A stretch of 64,000 bases of DNA, taken from the NCBI RefSeq assembly GCF_965222285.1, contig NZ_OZ244942.1, positions 1 through 64,000 of the forward strand. The letters are read 5' to 3'. This DNA comes from Tepidicaulis sp002389665 (lineage in GTDB: Bacteria > Pseudomonadota > Alphaproteobacteria > Parvibaculales > Parvibaculaceae). The position numbers and the translations under genes were made by a program. The notes beneath the pieces were generated by a model. That model made no database searches. It had not been told where the DNA came from and saw only the letters and a program-made list of their open reading frames with translations. Shown here piece by piece: positions 34,299-44,786 of this stretch (the stretch's first letter is position 1; each line of letters begins with the position of its first letter).

Positions 34299-34565
34299 AT
34301 GGCGAATACACCTTCAGCCAAAAAAGCGATCCGCAAGATCGAGCGCCGCACGGCCGTAAACCGCAACCGCCGCTCCCGTATGCGCACCTTCACGCGCAAG
34401 GTCGAAGAGGCGATCGAGCGCGGTGAAAAAGCTGCTGCCGAAGCCGCGTTCCGCGCCGCGCAGCCCGAGCTGATGCGCGCCGCTCAGAAAGGCGTGCTGC
34501 ACAAGAACACCGCCTCGCGGAAAGTCTCGCGGCTTGCCAAGCGGATCAGCGCGCTGCCTGCTTAA
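34299..34565 (+). CDS. rpsT: 30S ribosomal protein S20
   Basis: This 88-residue, very basic 16S rRNA-binding protein reads MANTPSAKKAIRKIERRTAV at the start and has KGVLHKNTASRKVSRLAKRI near the end, both diagnostic. It has its own promoter upstream and a strong terminator downstream. Its position before dnaA is conserved among alphaproteobacteria. Confidence 0.98.
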   Translation: MANTPSAKKAIRKIERRTAVNRNRRSRMRTFTRKVEEAIERGEKAAAEAAFRAAQPELMRAAQKGVLHKNTASRKVSRLAKRISALPA

Positions 34566-34642
34566 AAGCCGGGCAATCTGCATCTCTGCAGAGCGTGATC
34601 AATAAGTATTTATTCCGTAATTTTACGGAAATTCGAACGTCA

Positions 34643-34672
34643 CAAAACCCGCGCATCAGGCGCGGGTTTTTG
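34643..34672 (+). terminator. Terminator after rpsT
   Basis: ACCCGCGC (34647-34654) pairs with GCGCGGGT (34660-34667), flanked by CAAA and TTTTTG. It is a standard Rho-independent terminator. Just before it, TTCCGTAA-TT-TTACGGAA (34613-34630) forms an 8-bp AT-rich inverted repeat of unknown role. Confidence 0.9.
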
Positions 34673-35209
34673 TATGGCTTTGTGCTGCTGCAATACCTAG
34701 ATGAAAGCCTCTAGGTAGTTGGTTTTAAAGCTCAATGCCAATTTGATACATGTCATAATTCCGCGTCACGGCGCGGTTTTAGCGCAGTGCAAAAAATCCT
34801 ATGCGCGTTATGCAAGTGTCATATATCGGCAACGCAGACACTGTCAGCACGAAGTTTTTTTGACGTTCCCGATTCCTTCCTATTGCCTCTCCCGGCCTCG
34901 CGCAGTATGGTTGACGCCCTGCTTGGGGGTTACGAATACTGAATAAGCAAGTAATCGTGACCATTAAGCAAGTCGTTGTAAGTTTTCGCTCGCGCGTCTT
35001 TAAGTAATCATCATCATAAAAGCTTCTGGCTTGCAGAGATAATGCTCCTGGAAACGTCCCGGCGTTTTCGGACTCGGCTTTTGCTGCTTGTTGACGAACG
35101 ATGGTGAAAAGGCGCGGCCACTTGCGGCGCGGTTGGTGCGGATTTGAAGGCCCTTCGAACGGCGGCCCATCGGGCGGCATGTTGGAGGGTATGTGTGAAA
35201 GAGGGACAG
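34673..35209. other. Gene-free, AT-richer gap between rpsT and the rhodanese gene
   Basis: No supported gene lies here. There is a weak hairpin with a T-tail (CCGCG...CGCGGTTTT, 34761-34780) and a possible promoter TTGACG-N18-AATACT at 34911-34940, about 270 bp before the rhodanese start. I searched for DnaA boxes (TTATCCACA and close variants) and saw none, so I do not call an origin. The composition is visibly lower in GC than the flanking genes. Confidence 0.5.
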
Positions 35210-35671
35210 ATGGCTGGCGTGGCGCCTGAATTATTATCCGGACAGGCAGAAGGCTATGCGGGCGACGTCAGTGTCGAGGAGGCCTGGCGCGTTCTGAAAG
35301 AAGATCCTGCAGCAAAGCTCATCGACGTGCGCACAAAGGCGGAATGGACCTTTGTCGGCATCCCCGATCTTGAGGGGATCGGACAGGAGCTCATGTGCCT
35401 TGAATGGCAGATGGCGCCCACCATGCAGGTCAACCCGGATTTCACCGAGGCCCTTTCCGGCGCGCTGAAAGAGGCGGGTCAAGACGTGAACCTGTTTTTC
35501 CTCTGCCGGTCGGGCGCCCGTTCGCGCGCGGCTGCCGAGGCCATGACGAAGGCGGGCTTTACCGCTTGCCATAATGTGGCCGGCGGGTTCGAAGGCGATC
35601 TTGACGAGGCGCGCCACCGGGGCCGGAAAAACGGCTGGAAGGCGGCGGATCTGCCCTGGCGGCAGAGTTAG
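35210..35671 (+). CDS. Rhodanese-like sulfurtransferase domain protein
   Basis: A single-domain rhodanese of ~153 residues, which would carry a persulfide on Cys. DVSVEEAWRVLKEDPAAKLIDV is the first strand/helix, RTKAEWTFVGIPDL follows, and the active loop is FFLCRSGARSRAAAEAM with the catalytic Cys. HNVAGGFEGDLDE closes the fold. ATG 35210 has GAGGGA four bases upstream and fits the domain better than the longer frame from 35144. It precedes dnaA by about 190 bp and probably has its own promoter. The sulfur acceptor is unknown. Confidence 0.9.
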   Translation: MAGVAPELLSGQAEGYAGDVSVEEAWRVLKEDPAAKLIDVRTKAEWTFVGIPDLEGIGQELMCLEWQMAPTMQVNPDFTEALSGALKEAGQDVNLFFLCRSGARSRAAAEAMTKAGFTACHNVAGGFEGDLDEARHRGRKNGWKAADLPWRQS

Positions 35672-35861
35672 CGGAATAAGTGCGGCCGGTTTTGCGGGGG
35701 CAGACCGGATAGGCGGAGCGGGGCCTTGATTACGGCGGCCCCATCCGGGTGGGGAGAGGCCTGAAGGCAGAAAACTGCCAAGGGAAAACGGAATTGCGGA
35801 CCGGCCGGGCGTTTTGGCGCCCCGTCTTATGGTCCGCGCAACAGGGGTTAGCGGCGGTACC

Positions 35862-37421
35862 ATGTTGGAAAGGGGCGAGCAGGTAGCAGTGTCTGGCGGA
35901 TCGGCGGATCGGCACGATCTCAAGTCCCAATGGGACCGCGTCAAGGCACGGCTGAAAGCGGAACTGGGCGAGGCGACCTATGTCAGCTGGTTCCAGTATG
36001 CCGACATGATCGGTGTGGGCGACGGCAAGATCGTGCTCTCCGTGCCGACACGTTTCATCCGCTCCTGGCTTCTCGCGCATCAGACGGAGCGTCTGGTCGG
36101 CCTGTGGCAGGACGAAGACCCCACGGTACAGAAAATCGAAATTCTCGTGCGCGATCCGATGCGCGGTGATGGCGGCGAGACGCCGAAGCCTGCCTCACCG
36201 GCTTCCTCCGCGCAGGCAGCCGCTCAAGCCGCCGTTCAGCCGTCGCCCGCCATGCGCGCAGCAGCCGCCGCCGCCCGCACGGGTGCCGCGCAAAGCGCAC
36301 AAAGCGCTGCGCCGCAAACGGTCTATAGCGGTTATGCGTCCGGCCCCCTCGGCGATGGCAGCGAGGATCTCGGCGCGCCGCTCGATCCGCGCTTCACCTT
36401 CGAGAATTTCGTCGTCGGCAAGTCGAACGAACTTGCCCATGCCGCCGCCCGCCGCGTTGCCGAAACGCGCGACGTCTCCTTCAATCCGCTTTTCCTTTAT
36501 GGCGGGGTGGGGCTCGGCAAGACGCATTTGATGCATGCCATCGCCTGGGAAATCCGGCGCAAACACCCCGAGCGCAAGGTGCTTTATCTTTCCGCCGAAA
36601 AATTCATGTACCAGTTTATCCGCGCGCTGCGCTTCAAGGACACGATGGCCTTCAAGCAGCAGTTCCGCACCGTGGACGTTTTGATGGTGGACGATGTGCA
36701 GTTCATCTCCGGCAAGGAATCCACACAGGAAGAATTCTTCCACACGTTCAACGCGCTGATCGATCATAACCGCCAGGTGATCATCTCCGCCGACCGCTCG
36801 CCCTCCGATCTGGAAGGCATCGAGGAGCGCATCCGCTCGCGCCTCGGCTGGGGCCTCGTCGCCGACATTCACCCGACCGATTATGAGCTGCGTCTCGGTA
36901 TTCTGCAGGCCAAGGCCGATGAGATCATGAGCTCGGGCGGCAATATCGACATTCCCCCGGCGGTGCTGGAGTTTCTGGCGCACCGGATCGTCTCGAATGT
37001 GCGCGAGCTCGAAGGCGGGCTGAAACGCGTCGTCGCCTATGCCTCGCTGGTCGGCCGGCCCATTTCGCTTGAAATGGCGCAGGACGTGCTGCGTGATCTT
37101 CTGCGCTCCAACGAGCGCAAAGTGACGATCGAGGAAATTCAGCGCCGGGTGGCGGAATATTACAATGTCCGCCTGGCCGACATGCTCTCGGCCCGCCGGG
37201 CCCGCGCCGTTGCCCGCCCGCGCCAGATCGCCATGTATCTGTCCAAGCAGCTCACCACCCGCTCGCTGCCCGAGATCGGGCGCAAATTCGGCGGGCGCGA
37301 TCACACCACCGTCATTCACGCGGTGCGCAAGGTCGATTCCCTGTGCAAGGAAGATGCGGGCCTCGAGGAGGATGTGGACCTGCTGCGCCGCATGCTCGAA
37401 GGCGGCCCGCCCGAGCTCTAA
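35862..37421 (+). CDS. dnaA: Chromosomal replication initiator DnaA
   Basis: DnaA binds and melts the origin. The ~519-residue protein has domain I (WDRVKARLKAELGEATYVSWF), an Ala/Pro-rich linker (domain II), and the AAA+ domain with Walker A GGVGLGKTHLMHAIAW and Walker B LMVDDVQFISGKESTQEEFF. Domain IV carries the DnaA signature GRKFGGRDHTTVIHAVRKV for box recognition. The start is uncertain: ATG 35862 (chosen, weak GGCGG upstream), ATG 35829 or GTG 35889. dnaN, recF and gyrB follow on the same strand. Confidence 0.97.
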   Translation: MLERGEQVAVSGGSADRHDLKSQWDRVKARLKAELGEATYVSWFQYADMIGVGDGKIVLSVPTRFIRSWLLAHQTERLVGLWQDEDPTVQKIEILVRDPMRGDGGETPKPASPASSAQAAAQAAVQPSPAMRAAAAAARTGAAQSAQSAAPQTVYSGYASGPLGDGSEDLGAPLDPRFTFENFVVGKSNELAHAAARRVAETRDVSFNPLFLYGGVGLGKTHLMHAIAWEIRRKHPERKVLYLSAEKFMYQFIRALRFKDTMAFKQQFRTVDVLMVDDVQFISGKESTQEEFFHTFNALIDHNRQVIISADRSPSDLEGIEERIRSRLGWGLVADIHPTDYELRLGILQAKADEIMSSGGNIDIPPAVLEFLAHRIVSNVRELEGGLKRVVAYASLVGRPISLEMAQDVLRDLLRSNERKVTIEEIQRRVAEYYNVRLADMLSARRARAVARPRQIAMYLSKQLTTRSLPEIGRKFGGRDHTTVIHAVRKVDSLCKEDAGLEEDVDLLRRMLEGGPPEL

Positions 37422-37838
37422 GCATCTCCCGGGACCTTCTCGAGAACCTTCGGCGCCGCCTCGCCGGGCTGATTCGCGCCCTCTTTCCTGTATGGCTCAG
37501 GCAAGGGTGCGGTCCTGGTTTTCCCCGCCCGCCGCAAAGCGCCCTAACGCCTTGAAAAAAGCGCCATTATCGGCCTCTCCCTTGCGCGAAAGACGTGCAT
37601 TGGACAGGGCTTTTGCTATACTTCGGGCCCGGTGTGAGGCCGGTATCCAGCCTCGCGGGTCGGCGGCGTGGATGGCCTGGCAATAGCAGGCGCATCAGGG
37701 CGACCCTTCCTTTCTTGGCTGTCTGTGGTTAAGGGCGTGCGCGGAACCGCGCCGGCCTGCGGCAGGCCCGCCTCAAAGGCGCCCGGACTGGATGAAACGA
37801 GGCCCGTGAGGGGTAATGATGGAGAGTGTGGGGAAGCC
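37422..37838 (+). other. dnaA-dnaN intergenic region with a possible extended -10 promoter
   Basis: The 417-bp gap contains no supported gene; the dnaN frame is open upstream but without similarity. TGCTATACT at 37614-37622 is an extended -10 element without a clear -35, a plausible promoter for dnaN-recF-gyrB. No DnaA boxes were recognised. Confidence 0.4.
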
Positions 37839-38954
37839 ATGAAGATAACGATCGAGCGCGGTGCCTTGCTGAAGTCGCTCAACCACGTTCAAAGTGTTGT
37901 GGAACGCCGTAACACCATTCCCATTCTCTCCAACGTTCTGATCCGCGCCGATCAAGGCCAGCTCAGCCTGACGGCAACGGACTTGGACATTGAAGTGGTC
38001 GAGGCGATCGACGCCGATGTGGCGCAGCCCGGCGGCACCACGGCAAGCGCCCACACGCTTTACGACATTGTGCGCAAACTGCCCGACGGCACGCAGGTGG
38101 AATTGATCTACGGCGCCGATGACGGGCGGCTGACGCTGCAGGCCGGCCATTCGCGCTTTGCGCTGCAATGCCTGCCGCAGGAAGATTTCCCGGCCATGTC
38201 CGCAGGCGAGTTGCCGCACCGCTTCGATCTGCCCGCCGCCGCCCTTGCCCGGCTGATGGACAAGACCCGCTTTGCGATTTCGACGGAAGAAACCCGCTAC
38301 TATCTGAACGGTATCTACCTGCACACGGTGGAAGGCGACGAGCCGATGCTGCGCGCCGTGGCGACGGACGGGCACCGTCTTGCCCAGGCCGATTACCCGC
38401 TCCCCGACGGGGCAGCGGGCATGCCCGGCATCATCGTGCCGCGCAAGACCGTGCAGGAGCTTCAGAAACTGGCCGAAGGGCAGGACGGGCTCATTCACGT
38501 CTCCGTCTCCGACACGAAAATCCGTTTCGAATTCGGCGGCGTGGTGCTGACCTCGAAACTGATCGACGGCACCTTCCCTGACTATGAGCGCGTCATTCCC
38601 AAGGACAATGACAAGATGCTTGAGGTGGAAGGCAAACGCTTTGCACAGGCGGTGGACCGCGTCTCCACCATCTCGACGGAAAAATCCCGCGCGGTGAAAA
38701 TTCATCTCGATGACGGCAAGCTGACCTTGAGCGTCAACAACCCGGATTCGGGCAGCGCGGTGGAAGAGCTGGCGGTGGATTACACGGCCGACGCCATCGA
38801 GATCGGTTTTAACGCGCGCTATCTTCTGGACATTGCCGGTCAGCTCGATGGCGAGCGGGCGCTCTTTGCCATGGCCGATTCCGGTTCGCCCACTTTGATC
38901 CGCGATAGCGAAGATGCATCGGCCATCTATGTGCTGATGCCGATGCGCGTTTAA
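37839..38954 (+). CDS. dnaN: DNA polymerase III beta sliding clamp
   Basis: The beta clamp encircles DNA and tethers polymerase III and repair enzymes. The 371-residue product reads MKITIERGALLKSLNHVQSV at the start. It contains NTIPILSNVLI, TRYYLNGIYLHTV, GTFPDYERVIP and the C-terminal YVLMPMRV that forms part of the partner-binding pocket. ATG 37839 has GGGGAAG upstream; the extra 57 codons open in front lack similarity. recF starts 5 bp after the stop. Confidence 0.97.
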   Translation: MKITIERGALLKSLNHVQSVVERRNTIPILSNVLIRADQGQLSLTATDLDIEVVEAIDADVAQPGGTTASAHTLYDIVRKLPDGTQVELIYGADDGRLTLQAGHSRFALQCLPQEDFPAMSAGELPHRFDLPAAALARLMDKTRFAISTEETRYYLNGIYLHTVEGDEPMLRAVATDGHRLAQADYPLPDGAAGMPGIIVPRKTVQELQKLAEGQDGLIHVSVSDTKIRFEFGGVVLTSKLIDGTFPDYERVIPKDNDKMLEVEGKRFAQAVDRVSTISTEKSRAVKIHLDDGKLTLSVNNPDSGSAVEELAVDYTADAIEIGFNARYLLDIAGQLDGERALFAMADSGSPTLIRDSEDASAIYVLMPMRV

Positions 38955-38959
38955 GAGAG

Positions 38960-40177
38960 GTGCTGTTGGAAGCGTCAGCGCGGCCGGACATAACCTGTGA
39001 TCCGTTGCAGGAAGAAGCCGCTGCGCAAGAAGCGGTGAAACCCGCCTTGCGGCTGCGCCGGTTGCTCGTCACGGATTTCCGTTCTTATCCGCGCGCGGAT
39101 GTGAGCCTCGATGGACGGCCCGTGGTGCTGGCGGGGCCGAACGGCGCCGGCAAGACCAATCTTCTGGAAGCCGTCTCGCTGCTCACCCCGGGACGCGGCC
39201 TGCGCGGGGCGGCCTATAACGAACTGGCGCGCAAGACGGGCGCAGGCGGCTGGGCGGTCTCCGCGGTGCTTGAGGGGCCGATGGGCGAAAGCCGTCTTGG
39301 CACGGGCATCGAAGCGGCAGCGCTGGGTAGCGAGACGCGCACCCGCACCGTGCGGATCGACGGGGAAACGCAGCCGAGCTCCGGGCCGCTCGCCCATTAC
39401 ATGCGCCAGGTCTGGCTGACCCCGGCCATGGACCGGTTATTCGTGGAAAGCGCAGGCGGGCGCCGCCGTTTCCTCGACCGGCTGGTGATGGGGTTCGATC
39501 CCTCGCACGGCACGCGGGTCAACGCCTATGAACGGGCGATGCGCGAGCGCAACCGGCTGCTGGCCGACGGGCGCATGGACAATGCCTGGCTCACGGGCCT
39601 TGAAGAGCAGATGGCAAGCCACGGCGTTGCCATTGCCGCCGCGCGGGTGGAAACCGTGGCGCGGCTGAAAGGCGCGATCGCGGTTACCGCCGAAGGGGCG
39701 TTCCCGAAAGCCGAGCTTGCGCTGGACGGGATGATGGAACTGAAAGTGGCAAGCGGCGCGGCGGTGGATGCCGAGGACGCGCTGATCGGCCAACTGAAGC
39801 AGGGGCGCCTGCGCGATCAGGGCGCGGGCCGCACGCTGGAGGGGCCGCACCGCACCGATCTTCTGGTGCGCCACGGGCCGAAGGACATGGAGGCGGGTGC
39901 CTGTTCGACGGGCGAGCAAAAGGCGCTCCTCATCGGTCTTATGCTCGCGAATGCGCGTCTTCTCGCGCGCCAGACGGGGGCGGCGCCTATTCTGCTGCTC
40001 GATGAAGTGGCGGCGCATTTGGACAAGGACCGCCGCGCGGCGCTGTTCGATGAGATCGTAGCGCTCGGCACGCAGGCATTCATGACGGGGACGGACCGGA
40101 GCCTTTTTGAAAGCTTCGGACCCCGCGCGCAAAGTTTCATGGTTTCCGAAGGCGCGCTGGAAGAAAGCGCGCTTTAA
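38960..40177 (+). CDS. recF: DNA replication and repair protein RecF
   Basis: RecF is an SMC/ABC-type ATPase that helps load RecA at single-strand gaps. Visible motifs are LVTDFRSYPRADV, Walker A LAGPNGAGKTNLLEAVSLL, the signature ACSTGEQKALLIGLMLANAR and Walker B PILLLDEVAAHLD. The 405-residue product carries about 30 residues before the usual start, so the GTG at 38960 may be too far upstream or the extension may be real. It lies in the conserved dnaN-recF-gyrB order. Confidence 0.95.
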   Translation: MLLEASARPDITCDPLQEEAAAQEAVKPALRLRRLLVTDFRSYPRADVSLDGRPVVLAGPNGAGKTNLLEAVSLLTPGRGLRGAAYNELARKTGAGGWAVSAVLEGPMGESRLGTGIEAAALGSETRTRTVRIDGETQPSSGPLAHYMRQVWLTPAMDRLFVESAGGRRRFLDRLVMGFDPSHGTRVNAYERAMRERNRLLADGRMDNAWLTGLEEQMASHGVAIAAARVETVARLKGAIAVTAEGAFPKAELALDGMMELKVASGAAVDAEDALIGQLKQGRLRDQGAGRTLEGPHRTDLLVRHGPKDMEAGACSTGEQKALLIGLMLANARLLARQTGAAPILLLDEVAAHLDKDRRAALFDEIVALGTQAFMTGTDRSLFESFGPRAQSFMVSEGALEESAL

Positions 40178-40223
40178 GGAAGGCGGCCCGTTTTTCCGGG
40201 CGCCTTATTGCAAGGAGAAAGAC

Positions 40224-42677
<2,454 letters not shown>

Positions 42678-42716
42678 GCAGGTAGTCAGCTTGCTGCCTG
42701 ACCGACGACAGGCCGA

Positions 42717-42815
42717 TGGACCCCGGGACAAGCCCGGGGTGACAGTCTGAGCTAGCTGCAGGGCAGTGCCTTACCCCATACTCTGATGTCACCCCGGCCT
42801 CCGTGCCGGGGTCCA
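42717..42815. repeat. REP-like palindrome pair, locus 3
   Basis: TGGACCCCGGGACAAGCCCG... (42717-42744) and inverted GTCACCCCGGCCTCCGTGCC... (42788-42815) lie between the convergent gyrB and pirin genes. The first is identical over 28 bp to locus 2. The convergent placement suggests an mRNA 3'-end role. Confidence 0.85.
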
Positions 42816-42830
42816 TGCAGCCTGTGCGTT

Positions 42831-43697
42831 TCACGCGGGCATCTGCCCAAACCGGCCTTCATTGAAATCGGCAATCGCCTGCCGGATTTCCGCCTTGCTG
42901 TTCATCACGAAAGGCCCGTACGCGGCGATGGGCTCGTCGATAGGCGCGCCGCTCAAGAGCAGCAGCTTGGCCTCTTCCTGCGCCTCGATCTCCACCGCAC
43001 TGCCCGCGCGGGCAAGCTCGGCGATCTCGGCAGCTCCCGCCGGGGTGCCGTTCACGGTCACCTCACCTTCCAGCACGGCAAGGAGCGCCGTCCATCCCTC
43101 GGGAAGATCGAGCGCCGTCTTGCCGCCTGTGCCAAGGCGCAGATCCCAGACATGCATGGGCGTGAAGCTTTTCGCCGGACCCTTCACGCCTGCATAATCG
43201 CCCGCAATGACACGCAAGAAGCCTGCGCCATCGGTCAACGCGACCTCCGGAATATCGGCTTTGGTGATCGCCTGATAACCGGGCGCCGCGCCCTTGTCTT
43301 TTGCGGGCAGGTTCACCCAAAGCTGGACGACCTGAAACATCCCGCCCGAGGCGGTAAAGGCATCGGAGTGAAACTCCTCATGCAGAATGCCGCTGCCCGC
43401 CGTCATCCATTGCACATCGCCGGGGCCGATGGTCCCGCCTTCGCCGGTGGAATCCTTGTGGCTCACCTCGCCCTGATAGACGAGCGTCACGGTCTCAAAA
43501 CCCCGGTGAGGATGGGTGCCGACGCCGCGAGGGCGCGCGGCAGGCTCGAAGGGGGCCGGGCCCGCATAATCGAAAAGCAGAAAGGGGCTGAAATCCGCCG
43601 CTCTTGGATGCTGATAGGAAAAGAGCGAGCGCACGGGAAATCCGTCTCCCACCCAATGGGGCGGCGGCGCGCTGTGAATGCTAAGAACCTTTTTCAT
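42831..43697 (-). CDS. Pirin family protein
   Basis: This bicupin protein of 288 residues has the pirin metal site in THPHRGFETVTLVYQGEVSHKD plus GDVQWMTAGSGILHEEF. The C-terminal cupin ends in GPFVMNSKAEIRQAIADFN. Some bacterial pirins have quercetinase activity and others bind enzymes; the role here is unknown. Start 43697 (MKKVLSIHSAP) has a perfect AGGAGG 5 nt upstream. It is divergent from the phosphotransferase gene. Confidence 0.94.
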   Translation of the reverse strand: MKKVLSIHSAPPPHWVGDGFPVRSLFSYQHPRAADFSPFLLFDYAGPAPFEPAARPRGVGTHPHRGFETVTLVYQGEVSHKDSTGEGGTIGPGDVQWMTAGSGILHEEFHSDAFTASGGMFQVVQLWVNLPAKDKGAAPGYQAITKADIPEVALTDGAGFLRVIAGDYAGVKGPAKSFTPMHVWDLRLGTGGKTALDLPEGWTALLAVLEGEVTVNGTPAGAAEIAELARAGSAVEIEAQEEAKLLLLSGAPIDEPIAAYGPFVMNSKAEIRQAIADFNEGRFGQMPA

Positions 43698-43826
43698 CGC
43701 TGCCTCCTGATCTCGTGTTGCGTTGGGAGAGATATAAGCAGCGGGAGGCGAAACACTATGACGGATAATGCGCCAGACTGTTTCCGATTTGGGTATAATC
43801 GTCTCTCTTTGCCTGGGAAGGATATC

Positions 43827-44729
43827 ATGACGGATCACCAGGGCACGCCGCCTGCCGAAATTGAGGTGAGCGAAGAATTGGTCCGCGCGCTGCTGGAAGC
43901 GCAGCACCCGGACCTTGCCGACTTGCCGCTCACCCTTTTTGAAAATGGCTGGGACAATGTGATGTACCGGCTGGGCCGGAAACTGCTTTTACGTCTGCCC
44001 CGCCGCGCGCTTGCCGCGCCTCTCGTTCACCATGAACAAGAGTGGCTGCCGCAATTGGCGCCCGGCCTGCCGCTCCCGGTTCCCGCTCCCTTGCGCATCG
44101 GGCTTCCCGGCGCGGGTTATCCCTGGCGTTGGAGTGTTCTGCCGTTTCTGCCCGGCCGGCCTGCCGACTGGGCTCCGCCGGGACCGGATGAAGGTCCTGT
44201 GCTCGGCGAATTTCTTCTCGCGCTGCACCGACCGGCGCCTGCCGAGGCTCCGCCCAATGAATTTCGCGGCGTACCGCTTGCCGAGCGCCGCGCCATTGTC
44301 GAGGCGCGTCTTGCGCGGCTGAAGGAAGGTACGGAGGCGGTTACCGGGGCGGTGGAAGACGCCTGGCGCGCCGCGCTCGCTGCCCCGCCTTCAGAAGAAA
44401 GGCTCTGGCTGCACGGGGATCTTCACGCCCGCAATGTGCTGACCGATGGGGGATGTTTCTCCGCCGTCATCGATTGGGGGGACATTACCTCCGGCGATGC
44501 GGCGACAGATCTTGCGGCAATCTGGATGTTGCTGCCGGAGGCGAAAGCCCGCGCCGAGGCGCTGGAGGTTTATGAGCCCTCCGCCGCGCGCCTTGCCCGC
44601 GCCAAGGGTTGGGCGGTCAGCTTCGGCACCGTATTGCTTGAAACCGGCCTCACCGATAATCCCCGTCATGCGGATATGGGCGCGGCGATTTTGGCGCGTC
44701 TCCATCAGGATGTCGAAGCGGGGCTTTAG
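43827..44729 (+). CDS. Aminoglycoside-phosphotransferase-like kinase
   Basis: This 300-residue protein kinase-like (APH/CHK) protein opens LLEAQHPDLADLPLTLFENG, with WDNVMYRLGRKLLLRLPRR as the ATP-binding lobe. The catalytic loop is WLHGDLHARNVLTDGG and the metal-binding Asp is in AVIDWGDITSGDAATDLAA. The substrate cannot be predicted; such genes are often small-molecule kinases rather than resistance determinants. ATG 43827 has GGGAAGG upstream. The same frame is open for another kilobase upstream, antisense to pirin, which is a GC-bias effect. Confidence 0.88.
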   Translation: MTDHQGTPPAEIEVSEELVRALLEAQHPDLADLPLTLFENGWDNVMYRLGRKLLLRLPRRALAAPLVHHEQEWLPQLAPGLPLPVPAPLRIGLPGAGYPWRWSVLPFLPGRPADWAPPGPDEGPVLGEFLLALHRPAPAEAPPNEFRGVPLAERRAIVEARLARLKEGTEAVTGAVEDAWRAALAAPPSEERLWLHGDLHARNVLTDGGCFSAVIDWGDITSGDAATDLAAIWMLLPEAKARAEALEVYEPSAARLARAKGWAVSFGTVLLETGLTDNPRHADMGAAILARLHQDVEAGL

Positions 44730-44736
44730 CGGACAT

Positions 44737-44767
44737 AAAAAGGCCGGTCGCGGGGGACCGGCCTTTT
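44737..44767. terminator. Bidirectional terminator between phosphotransferase and chemoreceptor genes
   Basis: AAAAAGGCCGGTC and GACCGGCCTTTT form a perfect 12-bp stem with a short G-rich loop. It has an A-run on one side and a T-run on the other, and it separates two convergent genes. Confidence 0.92.
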
Positions 44768-44786
44768 GCTTGTCGGTTGCGCTGTT

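Noticed and set aside
34566..35861. Possible replication origin next to dnaA
   Set aside because: No DnaA boxes, no repeated 13-mers and no clear unwinding element could be recognised.
42786..43826. Kilobase-long in-frame extension of the phosphotransferase, giving 647 codons
   Set aside because: It is antisense to pirin and has no similarity; the ribosome-binding site and domain start support ATG 43827.
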